DNA of 64,000 nt from Acidobacteriota bacterium. Its GTDB lineage: Bacteria; Acidobacteriota; Terriglobia; Terriglobales; SCQP01. Of this stretch, positions 16,471 through 25,625 are shown in pieces (the first letter of the stretch is position 1; each line of letters begins with the position of its first letter). The stretch is from positions 1-64,000 of the forward strand of contig SCQP01000018.1 in NCBI GenBank assembly GCA_004299485.1, given 5' to 3'. The translations under genes and the position numbers were made by a program. The notes below the pieces were generated by a model that saw nothing but the letters and a program-made list of their open reading frames with translations, was not told where the DNA came from and made no database searches.

Positions 16471-17238
16471 TCAACGAACCACGGGGGCGGCGTAGGTACG
16501 CCGGAAATCGCTGCCGTGGAGAGCCACGAATACGCACATTTCATAGAGGCGCGAGCGCAGGCGCTCGCCGACGGCATCGAGCAGCGAGCCAGGATCGGGG
16601 CTGTCAGCGGCAGCCAGGCGCGAGCGCGGCTCGCGATCTTCCAGATTGGTGGTCACAATCGTGGCTCCGTTATTCATGTAGCGGTGGTTGAGGATATAGT
16701 GCAGCGTCTCCAGCGCCCAATCGGTCGCGCGCCCGACGCCCAGATCGTCCAGCACCAGCACCTCGGCTTCGAGCAGCGGCTGCACCACGCCCGCCTCCGT
16801 GGCCGGATTGGCGGGATCGAAGGTGGCCTGAATCTGCTTCAGCAGGGCGCGGTGATCCACAAAGCGGCAGCCAAACCCCCGCTCCAGCAGCTTGGCCGCA
16901 ATCGCCACCGCCAGGTGGGTTTTCCCCGCACCCACACCGCCGTACAGCAGCAGGCCGCGCGGCCCGCGGTTGGTATCCGGAGGGAAATCACGTGCATAGG
17001 CAATTGCGGTCTGGTGCGCCAGGAACAGCTCGCGCGAACCCTCGGTGTGGAAATTATCCAGCGTGCAATGTTCATAACGCGGCGGAATATTGGCCGCGGC
17101 CAGCAACTCCGCGGCGCGCCGCGCAAAATGACAGTCGCATCGGGTCGCGCGCGCGGGCGCCCCGGCAGCTCCGGGCAACATCCTCCATCCCGTGCCGCCG
17201 CACACCGGACAGCTTTCCGCGGAAGCAGTCGCAGCCAT
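16471..17238 (-). CDS. DnaC/IstB-like AAA+ ATPase, probable helicase loader
   Basis: This 255-residue protein has an N-terminal zinc-finger-like segment (CPVCGGTGW followed by CDC, residues about 9-36). An AAA+ domain follows with Walker A GGVGAGKTH and Walker B VLVLDDLG, and a sensor-like TTNLE motif. This matches DnaC/DnaI-type loaders that place the replicative helicase on DNA. IstB transposition helpers share the fold, but there is no istA nearby and the neighbours are housekeeping genes, so a chromosomal loader role is preferred. Confidence 0.8.
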   Translation of the reverse strand: MAATASAESCPVCGGTGWRMLPGAAGAPARATRCDCHFARRAAELLAAANIPPRYEHCTLDNFHTEGSRELFLAHQTAIAYARDFPPDTNRGPRGLLLYGGVGAGKTHLAVAIAAKLLERGFGCRFVDHRALLKQIQATFDPANPATEAGVVQPLLEAEVLVLDDLGVGRATDWALETLHYILNHRYMNNGATIVTTNLEDREPRSRLAAADSPDPGSLLDAVGERLRSRLYEMCVFVALHGSDFRRTYAAPVVR

Positions 17239-17277
17239 GCCAGAAGCATAGCAGGCCCGTGCTAGACTTGGCGGACC

Positions 17278-17898
17278 ATGAGCGCTATCGCGCTATCCGC
17301 CGATGCCGGTCTGGTCGCCCTTGCGCTGCTGACCGTCAATATCCTTCTCGGCCTGCTGATCTCGGTGCGCTACGATCCCCTGCGCTCCTGGCCGCACTGG
17401 CGCGGAGATATTTTCGATCTCCATAATTGGACCGGCTATGTCGCCCTGGCCGCGGCTGCCCTGCATCCCCTCCCGCTGCTGGTTTCGCAGCGAGTGCCGT
17501 TCACCTGGACCCAGATTCTCTGGCCCGCGCATGCCCCGCAGCAGCCAAACGCCAATCTGATCGGCGCCGTCAGCCTGTATCTGGTCGCCGTAGTGGTTCT
17601 AACCTCATACTTCCGCGTCACACTGGGCCGCCGCCGCTGGAAGCTGCTTCACTTCGCCTCCTACGGCGCGGCGGCGCTGTTTTTCCTGCACAGCCTGCTG
17701 CTCGACCCCGAGATGCTCAACCGGTCGATAGACTGGCTTGATGCCGAAAAAGTCTTCGTAGAAATCTGCTTTCTGATCGTGCTGGTAGCCACGCTGGCGC
17801 GCTGGCAATACGGCCAGCGCCACCCGCAACGGCTGCGCGTCACGCCCGCCAGCCGGTACATCCCCGGATTCAGCCGCCGCGGACACGATCTAGACTGA
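17278..17898 (+). CDS. Ferric-reductase-like transmembrane protein
   Basis: This 206-residue protein has about five membrane helices. Histidines placed to bind haem across two helices are visible: H49 (FDLHNWTG), H62 (AALHPLPL) and the pair in LLHFASYGAAALFFLHSLLL. This is the pattern of the ferric reductase-like transmembrane domain (cytochrome b type). No flavin or NAD domain is fused. The gene ends 4 bases before the cca start, so the two are probably co-transcribed. The electron partner is unknown. Confidence 0.75.
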   Translation: MSAIALSADAGLVALALLTVNILLGLLISVRYDPLRSWPHWRGDIFDLHNWTGYVALAAAALHPLPLLVSQRVPFTWTQILWPAHAPQQPNANLIGAVSLYLVAVVVLTSYFRVTLGRRRWKLLHFASYGAAALFFLHSLLLDPEMLNRSIDWLDAEKVFVEICFLIVLVATLARWQYGQRHPQRLRVTPASRYIPGFSRRGHDLD

Positions 17899-17902
17899 AG
17901 CG

Positions 17903-19216
17903 ATGTCAGAAGTAGCCGCCAGGCGGATTGCGGATCGGTTGCGCGCAGCCGGATTTCAGGCGCTCTACGCCGGCGGAGCGGTGCGCGACCGGCTGCTCGG
18001 GCGCGCAGCTCAGGACTTCGACGTAGCCACTGACGCCTCGCCCGACCAAGTGATGGCGCTATTTCCCCGGCACTCGGCGGTCGGCGCGCAGTTTGGCGTG
18101 GTGCTGGCGCACGAGCCGGAGGCCAGCATCGAGGTCGCCACCTTCCGCACCGAGGCGAGCTATCACGATGGACGGCATCCGGAAGGCGTGCGCTACGCCA
18201 CCACCGCGCGCGAAGACGTCCTGCGGCGTGATTTCACCATCAATGGCCTGCTGCTCGATCCGGCCACGGGCGCAATCCTTGATTATGTTGGCGGTCGCGC
18301 CGACCTCGACGCGGCCATCATCCGCGCCATTGGCGAACCCGAGCGCCGCTTTCAGGAAGACCGGCTGCGCATGCTGCGCGGGGTGCGCTTTGCGGCGCGG
18401 CTCGGTTTCACCATCGAACCTGCGACACTGGCGGCCATCCGGCAATATGCCGGAGAAATCGGCCAGATCAGCGCCGAGCGCATCCGCGATGAAATTCTGA
18501 AGATGCTGACCGAAGGCCACGCCCGCCGCGCCTTCGAGCTGCTCGACGCGACCGGCCTGCTCGTCCACATTCTGCCCGAAGTGGCCGCCATGCACGGCGT
18601 CGAACAGCCGCCCCAGTTCCATCCCGAGGGCGATGTTTGGATCCACACGCTGCTGCTCCTCGAAGCCCTGCCCCATCCGGTCTCGCCGGCTCTGGCGCTC
18701 GGCGCGCTGCTCCACGATGTCGGCAAACCAAAAACCTTCCGCCGCGCCCCCGACCGCATCCGCTTCGACCGGCACGCCTCCGTCGGCGCCGCCATGGCCG
18801 CCGCTATCGGCCAGCGCCTGCGCTTGTCGAAGGCCGATCGCGACGAGGTGGTGGCGCTGGTGGCCGAGCACATGCAATGGATCGAGCTGCCCAGGATGCG
18901 CGAAAGCACCCGCAAGCGCTTCCTCCGCCGCCCGGCGCTTCACGATCACTTGACGCTGCTCCGTCTGGATTGCTCGGCCAGCCACGGCGACCTCAGCCTC
19001 TACAACCTGGCGCGCCAGCAGCTAGCGGCCCTCAAGCCCGACGAGCTGCGCCCACCGCGTCTGCTGACCGGCGCGGACCTGATCGCCATGGGCTACCCCC
19101 CCGGCCCGCGCTTCAAGGAAATCCTCGACACCGTCGAAGACGCCCAACTCGAAGGCGTCCTCGCCGACCCCGCCGCCGCTCGCGCCTTCGTCTCCGACCA
19201 CTTCCCCGCCCCCTGA
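17903..19216 (+). CDS. cca: CCA-adding / poly(A) polymerase type tRNA nucleotidyltransferase with HD domain
   Basis: This 437-residue protein begins with the class II nucleotidyltransferase head: GGAVRDRLLG (residues about 22-31) and DFDVAT carrying the catalytic Asp pair. It continues through RRDFTINGLL and EDRLRMLRGVRFAARL. An HD-domain segment (LGALLHDVGKPKTF) lies near residue 270. It maintains tRNA 3' CCA ends, or less likely adds poly(A) tails; the two classes cannot be told apart with certainty by eye. The gene is 4 bases downstream of the ferric-reductase-like gene. Confidence 0.88.
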   Translation: MSEVAARRIADRLRAAGFQALYAGGAVRDRLLGRAAQDFDVATDASPDQVMALFPRHSAVGAQFGVVLAHEPEASIEVATFRTEASYHDGRHPEGVRYATTAREDVLRRDFTINGLLLDPATGAILDYVGGRADLDAAIIRAIGEPERRFQEDRLRMLRGVRFAARLGFTIEPATLAAIRQYAGEIGQISAERIRDEILKMLTEGHARRAFELLDATGLLVHILPEVAAMHGVEQPPQFHPEGDVWIHTLLLLEALPHPVSPALALGALLHDVGKPKTFRRAPDRIRFDRHASVGAAMAAAIGQRLRLSKADRDEVVALVAEHMQWIELPRMRESTRKRFLRRPALHDHLTLLRLDCSASHGDLSLYNLARQQLAALKPDELRPPRLLTGADLIAMGYPPGPRFKEILDTVEDAQLEGVLADPAAARAFVSDHFPAP

Positions 19217-19223
19217 GCCCGCC

Positions 19224-19258
19224 AACTGTAAGCTGTAAGCTGTAAACTGTAAGCTTTT
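19224..19258 (+). repeat. Tandem heptamer repeat (ARCTGTA type), copy B
   Basis: Five units (AACTGTA, AGCTGTA, AGCTGTA, AACTGTA, and a degenerate AGCTTTT) fill the gap between cca and hemB, ending 7 bases before the hemB ATG at 19266. The spacing to the start codon is the same as for the array before the ABC-F gene. Confidence 0.85.
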
Positions 19259-19265
19259 CTTCCTC

Positions 19266-20243
19266 ATGTTCCCCACCCACCGTCCCCGCCGCATTCGCCA
19301 AAACCCGGGCCTGCGCACCTTGGTGCGCGAAACCCGCCTGAGCCGCGACTGCATGGTGCAGCCGCTGTTTGCGGTGCCGGGCAGCGGTGTCCGCAAGGAA
19401 ATCGCTTCCCTGCCCGGCCAGTACCATCTTTCAATCGATAAGCTGACCGAGGAGGCGCGCGCGGTGGCCGACGCGGGCGTGCCCGCAATTCTGCTGTTCG
19501 GTATTCCGGAGCACAAGGACAACGAAGGCAGCGGCGCCTGGATTCAGGACGGCATCGCCCAGCAAGCCACACGGGCGCTGAAAAAGCACGTGCCGGCTCT
19601 GCAGGTGATTACAGATCTCTGCCTGTGTGAGTACACCGCGCACGGCCATTGCGGCATCGTCGGAAAGCGTGGCCATTCCGTCGAGGTGCTTAACGACCCT
19701 ACGCTGGAGCTGCTCGCCAAAACCGCGGTTTCGCAAGCGGAAGCCGGCAGCGACCTGATTGCGCCCAGTGACATGATGGATGGCCGCGTGCAGGCCATCC
19801 GCCGCGGCCTTGACGGCGCCGGCTTCATCGGGCTGCCCATCATGTCCTACGCCGCCAAATTTTGCTCGGCGTTTTATGGTCCCTTCCGCGAAGCCGCCGG
19901 CTCGGCGCCGCAGGAAGGCGACCGCTCCGGCTACCAGATGGATCCGGCCAATGGCCGCGAGGCGCTGCGCGAGATGGCGCTCGATCTGGCCGAGGGCGCC
20001 GACATCCTCATGGTCAAACCCGCGCTGCCTTATCTCGACGTGCTCCACGCCGCGCGCTCGAAGTTTGCCGTGCCGCTCGCCGCCTACCAGGTCTCGGGCG
20101 AGTACGCCCAAATCCTCGCGGCGGCGCGCGCCGGCTGGCTCGACCAGGAGCGCACCATGTGGGAGACCCTCACCGCCATCCGCCGCGCCGGCGCCGACCT
20201 CGTGATCACCTACTTCGCCCGCACCGCCGCCGCCAAGCTGTAA
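19266..20243 (+). CDS. hemB: Delta-aminolevulinic acid dehydratase (porphobilinogen synthase)
   Basis: This 325-residue cytosolic enzyme condenses two 5-aminolevulinate molecules to porphobilinogen in tetrapyrrole synthesis. Visible motifs are the zinc-type cysteine segment [15 protein letters not shown], the Schiff-base lysines in [16 protein letters not shown] and [11 protein letters not shown], and the QVSGEYAQI box near the C-terminus. Length is standard. It is preceded by a tandem heptamer repeat, with no clear Shine-Dalgarno sequence, and followed by an IS3 remnant. Confidence 0.95.
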   Translation: MFPTHRPRRIRQNPGLRTLVRETRLSRDCMVQPLFAVPGSGVRKEIASLPGQYHLSIDKLTEEARAVADAGVPAILLFGIPEHKDNEGSGAWIQDGIAQQATRALKKHVPALQVITDLCLCEYTAHGHCGIVGKRGHSVEVLNDPTLELLAKTAVSQAEAGSDLIAPSDMMDGRVQAIRRGLDGAGFIGLPIMSYAAKFCSAFYGPFREAAGSAPQEGDRSGYQMDPANGREALREMALDLAEGADILMVKPALPYLDVLHAARSKFAVPLAAYQVSGEYAQILAAARAGWLDQERTMWETLTAIRRAGADLVITYFARTAAAKL

Positions 20244-20369
20244 GAGGACGGTGCCGTCTGCTGCTCCACGCAAGTGGCCTAACTGTGCCACGTTTGCTCA
20301 TAAGGCCTGTATTTGCAATGACGGGCGCGGCACACGTGTGCGGTGCTCCCCTTTTTTGGTCCAGTTCAG

Positions 20370-20595
20370 GTGAGACATTCAGCCGGTTGGGGGTCCCGTC
20401 CAGACCGCTGTGGCCAGGCGGTGATGACGCGCGCAGGTGCGGGACAGTGGCGAACTCGTGAAGATTGAGACACTCGTCCCGCATGCGCCCGTTGCAGCTC
20501 TCGATGAAACCGTTCTGCATCGGCCGGCCCGCCAGACCGCCTTGGTGCCCGTCGGGTGGCCCTCCCGGCGCACTTTGCGTGCAGGTTCGCTTCAC
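20370..20595 (-). pseudogene. IS3-family transposase (OrfB) C-terminal remnant
   Basis: On the minus strand the stretch at 20452-20517 reads QNGFIESCNGRMRDECLNLH. This matches the catalytic C-terminus of IS3-family integrase-type transposases (the E of the DDE triad lies in FIESxNG). Downstream homology breaks off and changes frame. No OrfA or clear terminal repeat remains. The piece occupies the ~390-base gap between hemB and recA. The G-rich bases just before recA's end show nothing recognisable. Confidence 0.7.
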
Positions 20596-20635
20596 CCGCT
20601 ATGCCGGAGTTCGCTGCCAGGCCAAGTTGCCACGC

Positions 20636-21712
<1,077 letters not shown>

Positions 21713-21813
21713 GGGGGAATGGTAGCACGCGCCGAAGGCGAAGATAAAGCGAAATGTCCATGAAGGGGGAACCCGGATGGGGGTGGTGGAGGGTGAGGGG
21801 TGGGCGGTCGCGA

Positions 21814-23052
21814 CTAGAACGGAAGTGGGGCACTGACGGTCTGGAAGCGGACGCGCCAGAGCAGCGAGCCGTTGTTGCGGGCGAGACCGATCATCCCCCC
21901 GCTGCCGTCCCAGAAGACCACGGCGGTGCGGGCGATGGCGGCGAGCGTATCGACTGGCTGGTCGGCGTGCCAGCGCTCGATACCGCTGACGGCGTTGTAG
22001 AGGAGTACGCCAGAATTCGTCTGCACCACGACAGCATCGGCGGAGGCGTGGAGGCGGGGGTTGCGGCCAGCGTCCGCGGAGACTTCGCGGGAATAGAGAC
22101 GTTCGCCAGAGGCAAGGCTCCAGCCGAGTAGTTGGCTGGCGCCATCGTTTTTTGGCTCGAGCATAATTGCCGCCAGGTGGGTCAAGGCGAGTTGGGGCGC
22201 GGGAGCGCGGCGGGGAGCGTGCCACACCGCGCCGGCGTAGGTGCCGCCGCGGATCACGGGCTGATCGCCGGCCCAGTCGGTGAACAGGAAGCCACTGTCG
22301 TCGAGCTCGGCGAGGGGGAAGGTGTCCGCGCCGGCCTCCGCAGGCTGATGGCGGTCGAAGAGACGGCGGAAGGGGGCGGCAAGGAAGAATTCGTGGCGGG
22401 GCTTGGCGTAGAGCAGCAGGCCGCGGCCGTCGCCGCGGAAGGGATACACCTTGGCGGGCACGGTCACCGGCTGAAGCGCGGCGGCGCCGGGCTGATAGCG
22501 AAGCGCCTGCACCACGTTGCCGCGATGACGCTCCAGCATGAGGACACCAGTCGAAGGCAGGGGCATGAGACTGAGTTCGGAGTCCCGGTCCAGATCGAAG
22601 CCATGGTTGGGCTGACCATCGGAGGCATCAAGAATCTCGAGGCGGTTGGGCGTGTGGAGGTAGAGGAATCGGCCGGTGTTATCGACCACCCACTCGCGCA
22701 CGGCGGCGTGATCATGGCACCACAGGCGATGGCCATCGCGGGTGCGCAGGCGGCAGATACGGGTGGTGTAGTGATGCAGGTGAGGAGCGATGGCGACGGT
22801 CCAGCCCAGCAGCAGCAGGCCGTGGCCGTCGGTGTAGGTCTGGCCGGTGTAACGCGGAAAGCGCCAGAGGACATGGCCGGTGTGGGCGTTGAGGGCGACG
22901 CCGTCGAGGGGCAGAAAGATCGTGTCCGGCGCGACCCGGTAGACGGGCTGCACCGCCCGCGCGGTTACGCCCAACACCAGCAACAACAGCAGTACAATTC
23001 CGAGACCGGTTCCCGCGCGCTGCATACTCAACCGCCGCCAGAGTACGCGCAT
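21814..23052 (-). CDS. Predicted exported or membrane-anchored beta-propeller (PQQ-like repeat) protein
   Basis: This 412-residue protein has a single N-terminal hydrophobic segment ([18 protein letters not shown]) acting as signal or anchor. Repeated blade-like units follow ([58 protein letters not shown]). The x-G-x-x-L-W motif is typical of PQQ-like/BamB-like propellers. A cofactor cannot be assumed. It precedes recA on the same strand, but about 100 bases separate them. Confidence 0.7.
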   Translation of the reverse strand: MRVLWRRLSMQRAGTGLGIVLLLLLVLGVTARAVQPVYRVAPDTIFLPLDGVALNAHTGHVLWRFPRYTGQTYTDGHGLLLLGWTVAIAPHLHHYTTRICRLRTRDGHRLWCHDHAAVREWVVDNTGRFLYLHTPNRLEILDASDGQPNHGFDLDRDSELSLMPLPSTGVLMLERHRGNVVQALRYQPGAAALQPVTVPAKVYPFRGDGRGLLLYAKPRHEFFLAAPFRRLFDRHQPAEAGADTFPLAELDDSGFLFTDWAGDQPVIRGGTYAGAVWHAPRRAPAPQLALTHLAAIMLEPKNDGASQLLGWSLASGERLYSREVSADAGRNPRLHASADAVVVQTNSGVLLYNAVSGIERWHADQPVDTLAAIARTAVVFWDGSGGMIGLARNNGSLLWRVRFQTVSAPLPF

Positions 23053-23082
23053 CGAGAGCGGGATGCAAACCGGAGGAATTAC

Positions 23083-23261
23083 CTAGACGAACCAATTTTC
23101 GAGACGGAGGCCGGGGACGCGGCTGAACTCGAGGGTGTTGCCGGTGACGAGAGTGCAGTCCAACCCGGCGGCAGGTATTGCGCAATCTGCGCCGCCACTG
23201 GCCCGCGAGGATCGCGAACGGCGCGGGAGGCACTATCGGTGTCGAGCCAACGGCCGTTCAA
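23083..23261 (-). pseudogene. vapC (PIN toxin) remnant with internal deletion
   Basis: Starting at a TTG (23261) that overlaps the antitoxin stop, the minus strand encodes RWLDTDSASRAVRDPRGPVA, the N-terminus of a PIN-domain VapC toxin (usual form LDTNxxSxxIRxPxGPVA). After about 26 residues the frame breaks. In another frame the sequence ends with LVTGNTLEFSRVPGLRLENW, the classic VapC C-terminus with its catalytic Asn/Glu region. The middle of the gene (about 80 residues) is missing, so the toxin cannot be active. The remnant spans 179 bases and is preceded by an equally broken vapB. Confidence 0.8.
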
Positions 23262-23587
23262 AAGTCCACCGGCTCGGGCGGGGGATCTTCGATTTCCGGG
23301 AACGGCTCGTCGATCGGGGGCTTCTGCGCCAGCCACTCGAGCAGGCCGAGTGGTTCTTCCAGCTCCAGTACCAGGCGGCCGCCTTTGGCGGCAGCTTGGA
23401 GGAGCCCTGAGCGCCGGCGGCCGGACCCTGCCGGGAATCGAAGCCCGCACTCCAAGCGACCAACGGGAGCGACCCGGGCAAAATGTGGCGAGCCACCCCG
23501 ATGAATCGCAACTTCCGGACCCGGAAGCTCGAACTCCTTGGGGATGCGGACCGCTTGACTGCGGCCATTGCGGCGATTGAGGGAGCG
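23258..23587 (-). pseudogene. vapB antitoxin remnant interrupted by a 112-bp repeat
   Basis: The minus strand reads RNGRSQAVRIPKEFELPGPE (starting just inside 23587), the AbrB-like N-terminus of VapB antitoxins. It then runs into the 112-bp repeat (23385-23496), and resumes as GGRLVLELEEPLGLLEWLAQ continuing to FPEIEDPPPEPVDF and a stop at 23258. The latter is the usual VapB C-terminus that wraps VapC. The first residues, including the start codon, are lost because the methyltransferase stop codon lies immediately before. The gene is therefore doubly damaged. Confidence 0.8.
23385..23496 (+). repeat. 112-bp dispersed repeat, copy 1 (inside vapB)
   Basis: These 112 bases match 25507-25618 at 106 of 112 positions by direct alignment, with no gaps and the same orientation. 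The element starts TTGGCGGCAGCTTGGAGG and ends GTGGCGAGCCAC. Inside are the inverted arms GCTTGGAG and CTCCAAGC (8 bp), able to close a long stem, plus a terminal GTGGC/GCCAC mini-palindrome. Its position inside vapB codons shows that it inserted. No ORF within it looks real and no clear terminal inverted repeats are visible. Confidence 0.85.
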
Positions 23588-24445
23588 TTAGTCCTTCCAG
23601 GCGCGCACGACCAAGTGGCCATAGACGAGCGTCGTGGGATCGCCTGCGGGAGCTATTTGACACGCATGAAACAGTGGGCCGCCCGCCTGCATTATGCCCT
23701 CCGCGAGCAGCCAGATTAAATGCAAGAGACCCTTAAGAGCCACCAGGTGAAAACGGTTCTGGAAAGTCCAGGTTTGGTCGAAAGTCTGGGGGCGCCCGGT
23801 CCTGCTCTTGCGGCGCACCCGGCGCAGGGTTCGCAATGGCCATTCGTGAAAAACTTCGTAAACCGCACGCGCCCACGGATGGAGTTGAACAGCGAAGATG
23901 TCCCAACGGGCGAAGCCGGCAGCCCGCAGCATCGCGTCCAGCGGCGCCCTGGTCTCGAAACGCGTCACGCCATCGCCCTTCGGAGGCGGGTAGTTCGGAA
24001 AACTGAAGAAGAGCATTCCGCCATTGCGGAGCGTGCGGCAGGCGTTGCGCAGGCCTTGTGCGGGGTCGGGAACGTATTCGAAAACATCGAGTCCGAAAAC
24101 CAGGTCATAGTCGCGTAGCGAGCGTGGCCACTCCGTGCTCGCCAGATCCGCCACTTCGGCGTTGACGTTTGGCACAGACGCGAACCGCCGTTGCAGCTCC
24201 AGGATCAGGAGCGGCTTCACGTCCACGAGGGTGACCTGTTGCATCAGCGGCGCTAGTCTATAGCCCGTGTAGCCATTGCCGGGTCCGGCCTCGAGCACCT
24301 GCATACCGCATCGCAGGGGGCAAAATTGGAACAAAAGGTGATCGCGAACGGCCAGATCGTGCAGCGGCGCGGCCAGCAGGTCGCGCAAGCGCGAGGCCGG
24401 ACGGCGGATTCCAGTCTCAAGTTCCGCAAGCGCTGGTGACAGCAT
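23588..24445 (-). CDS. Class I SAM-dependent methyltransferase
   Basis: From ATG 24445 the protein has 285 residues; upstream in-frame starts exist but look non-coding. Motif I is VLEAGPGNGYTG, followed by VTLVDVKPL (acidic residue binding the SAM ribose), YDLVFGLDVFEYVPDP (motif IV region) and LRNGGMLFFSFPNYPP (post-motif). The C-terminus contains an aromatic and hydrophobic region (GLLHLIWLLAEGIMQ) that may contact membrane or a lipid-like substrate. It is divergent from a second, unrelated methyltransferase, and both lie between two copies of a 112-bp repeat. The substrate is unknown; glycolipid, polysaccharide or natural-product roles are possible. Confidence 0.75.
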   Translation of the reverse strand: MLSPALAELETGIRRPASRLRDLLAAPLHDLAVRDHLLFQFCPLRCGMQVLEAGPGNGYTGYRLAPLMQQVTLVDVKPLLILELQRRFASVPNVNAEVADLASTEWPRSLRDYDLVFGLDVFEYVPDPAQGLRNACRTLRNGGMLFFSFPNYPPPKGDGVTRFETRAPLDAMLRAAGFARWDIFAVQLHPWARAVYEVFHEWPLRTLRRVRRKSRTGRPQTFDQTWTFQNRFHLVALKGLLHLIWLLAEGIMQAGGPLFHACQIAPAGDPTTLVYGHLVVRAWKD

Positions 24446-24676
24446 GTGTCTCTCCGCGTCCGCCCATGCAATCCGTGTGCCAGCGGCGTGGCGGCTCGTG
24501 GAGCTGGCGTGCCCGGGCTTTCGGCGGAAAATCGAGGCTGCAGCCAACTTCACATTTTCTGCACGCCGGTGGTGCCACGAACGCACCGGCTCAGCTTTGC
24601 GCCCATGCCGCGCGGGTTGGGCGACTGGCCCATAAATTGCGGAGCGCTGGTTGGGAGCAAAGCACCGATTGACCCA

Positions 24677-25405
24677 ATGGCGGACTTGGCAAGTTCAAGG
24701 AGATTTTGGGAGGAGAAGGCCAAAGAGAACCCGCTTTGGTACGTCTCGTCCTACGGCTCGTTTGCCCATCGCGATGAGGCCCAGTTCTGGGACTCCGGCG
24801 ACCGTATCTGGAGGGAAATCAAGCGCGCGGTTGGATATCAACCGACCGCGACCGACACGGTAGTCGAACTTGGCTGCGGAGTAGGTCGTCTGACTCGGGC
24901 CATTGCAACAGAAGTCACTGTGTGCCACGCGTTCGATATATCGGAGACGATGTTGGCGAGGGCGCGCGAGGGAATCGGGCACGGGGTTGAGTTTCATCTG
25001 GCCGAGGGCGCTAGCCTGCGGCCGATGGGAGACGGTGTGGCCGATCTCGTGCTGGCCTACTGTGTCTTGCAGCATCTGCCGAGCGAAACCGTGCTCGCAG
25101 CGAATCTGTCGGAAATGGTGCGGGTGGTGAAACCAGGGGGACTGATCGTGTTCACCACGGCGCCGAGAGGCTGGAGGTCAAGGCTTTTACCTTTATCGAG
25201 ATTCAAGAGCGTGCTGATGGCTGCTTTCCGGCGAACGGGGCCAAAGGGGACGTACAAAAAAGAGTGGGTGGGCATAAGGCCAAGCCGGGCGAGGGTCGAG
25301 CGGCTCTGCCCGGTGCCACTGGAGTTCCGCGCCCTGCCCGGCGAACGCTGGCTGTACTGGAGCCGGAAACCGGTCGCCATAGAGCGATCAGGAGAAACGG
25401 GTTGA
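24677..25405 (+). CDS. Class I SAM-dependent methyltransferase
   Basis: I chose ATG 24677 (242 residues) because conserved sequence begins there (MADLASSRRFWEEKAKENPL). Motif I is VVELGCGVGRLTRAI, followed by CHAFDISETMLARAR, VADLVLAYCVLQHLPS and MVRVVKPGGLIVFTT. These form a standard small-molecule or lipid methyltransferase core. The last ~60 residues are basic. The 231 bases between the two divergent methyltransferase genes hold no other recognisable feature. The substrate is unknown. Confidence 0.78.
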   Translation: MADLASSRRFWEEKAKENPLWYVSSYGSFAHRDEAQFWDSGDRIWREIKRAVGYQPTATDTVVELGCGVGRLTRAIATEVTVCHAFDISETMLARAREGIGHGVEFHLAEGASLRPMGDGVADLVLAYCVLQHLPSETVLAANLSEMVRVVKPGGLIVFTTAPRGWRSRLLPLSRFKSVLMAAFRRTGPKGTYKKEWVGIRPSRARVERLCPVPLEFRALPGERWLYWSRKPVAIERSGETG

Positions 25406-25414
25406 TCAGTACTT

Positions 25415-25459
25415 TTAGGGGCCATGGCCAGATTTGCGGTCAAGCCAGCCGGCGAGTAC
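25415..25459 (-). pseudogene. Fragment resembling the 3' end of hbd
   Basis: The minus strand encodes AVLAGWLDRKSGHGP and a stop, similar to the real Hbd end VAAGWLGRKTARGFYKY located about 200 bases further on. The DNA matches at roughly 28 of 39 positions. It looks like the decayed tail of a second 3-hydroxyacyl-CoA dehydrogenase copy, separated from the intact gene by the 112-bp repeat. Chance similarity cannot be excluded. Confidence 0.4.
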
Positions 25460-25506
25460 GGCGATTAGCGGTGGGGGCGCGGGCGAGCGTAGCGACACGA
25501 CGTCGA

Positions 25507-25618
25507 TTGGCGGCAGCTTGGAGGAGCCCTGAGCGCCAACGGGCGGACCCTGCCGGGAATCGAAGCCCGCACTCCAAGCGACCATCGGGAGCGACCGGGG
25601 CAAAAAGTGGCGAGCCAC
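25507..25618 (+). repeat. 112-bp dispersed repeat, copy 2 (next to hbd stop)
   Basis: Second copy of the element at 23385-23496, same orientation, 6 mismatches. It ends 7 bases before the end of the hbd gene (stop at 25626-25628 on the minus strand). Together the two copies form direct repeats around the two methyltransferase genes. Confidence 0.85.
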
Positions 25619-25625
25619 AAGACAA

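Noticed and set aside
21713-21813. LexA/SOS box upstream of recA
   Set aside because: No recognisable dyad of the CTGT-N8-ACAG or GAAC-N4-GTTC type was found in the 100 bases before the start.
21713-22225. N-terminal extension of RecA to 529 residues
   Set aside because: The canonical RecA start ([15 protein letters not shown]) is at 21712. The extension lies in another frame of the beta-propeller gene and has no RecA homology.
23394-23460. Possible tRNA fragment in the 112-bp repeat (GGGCTTCGATTCCCG resembles a T-arm)
   Set aside because: Only a 4-bp stem with a T-loop-like sequence. No acceptor, D-arm or anticodon arm could be built in either copy.
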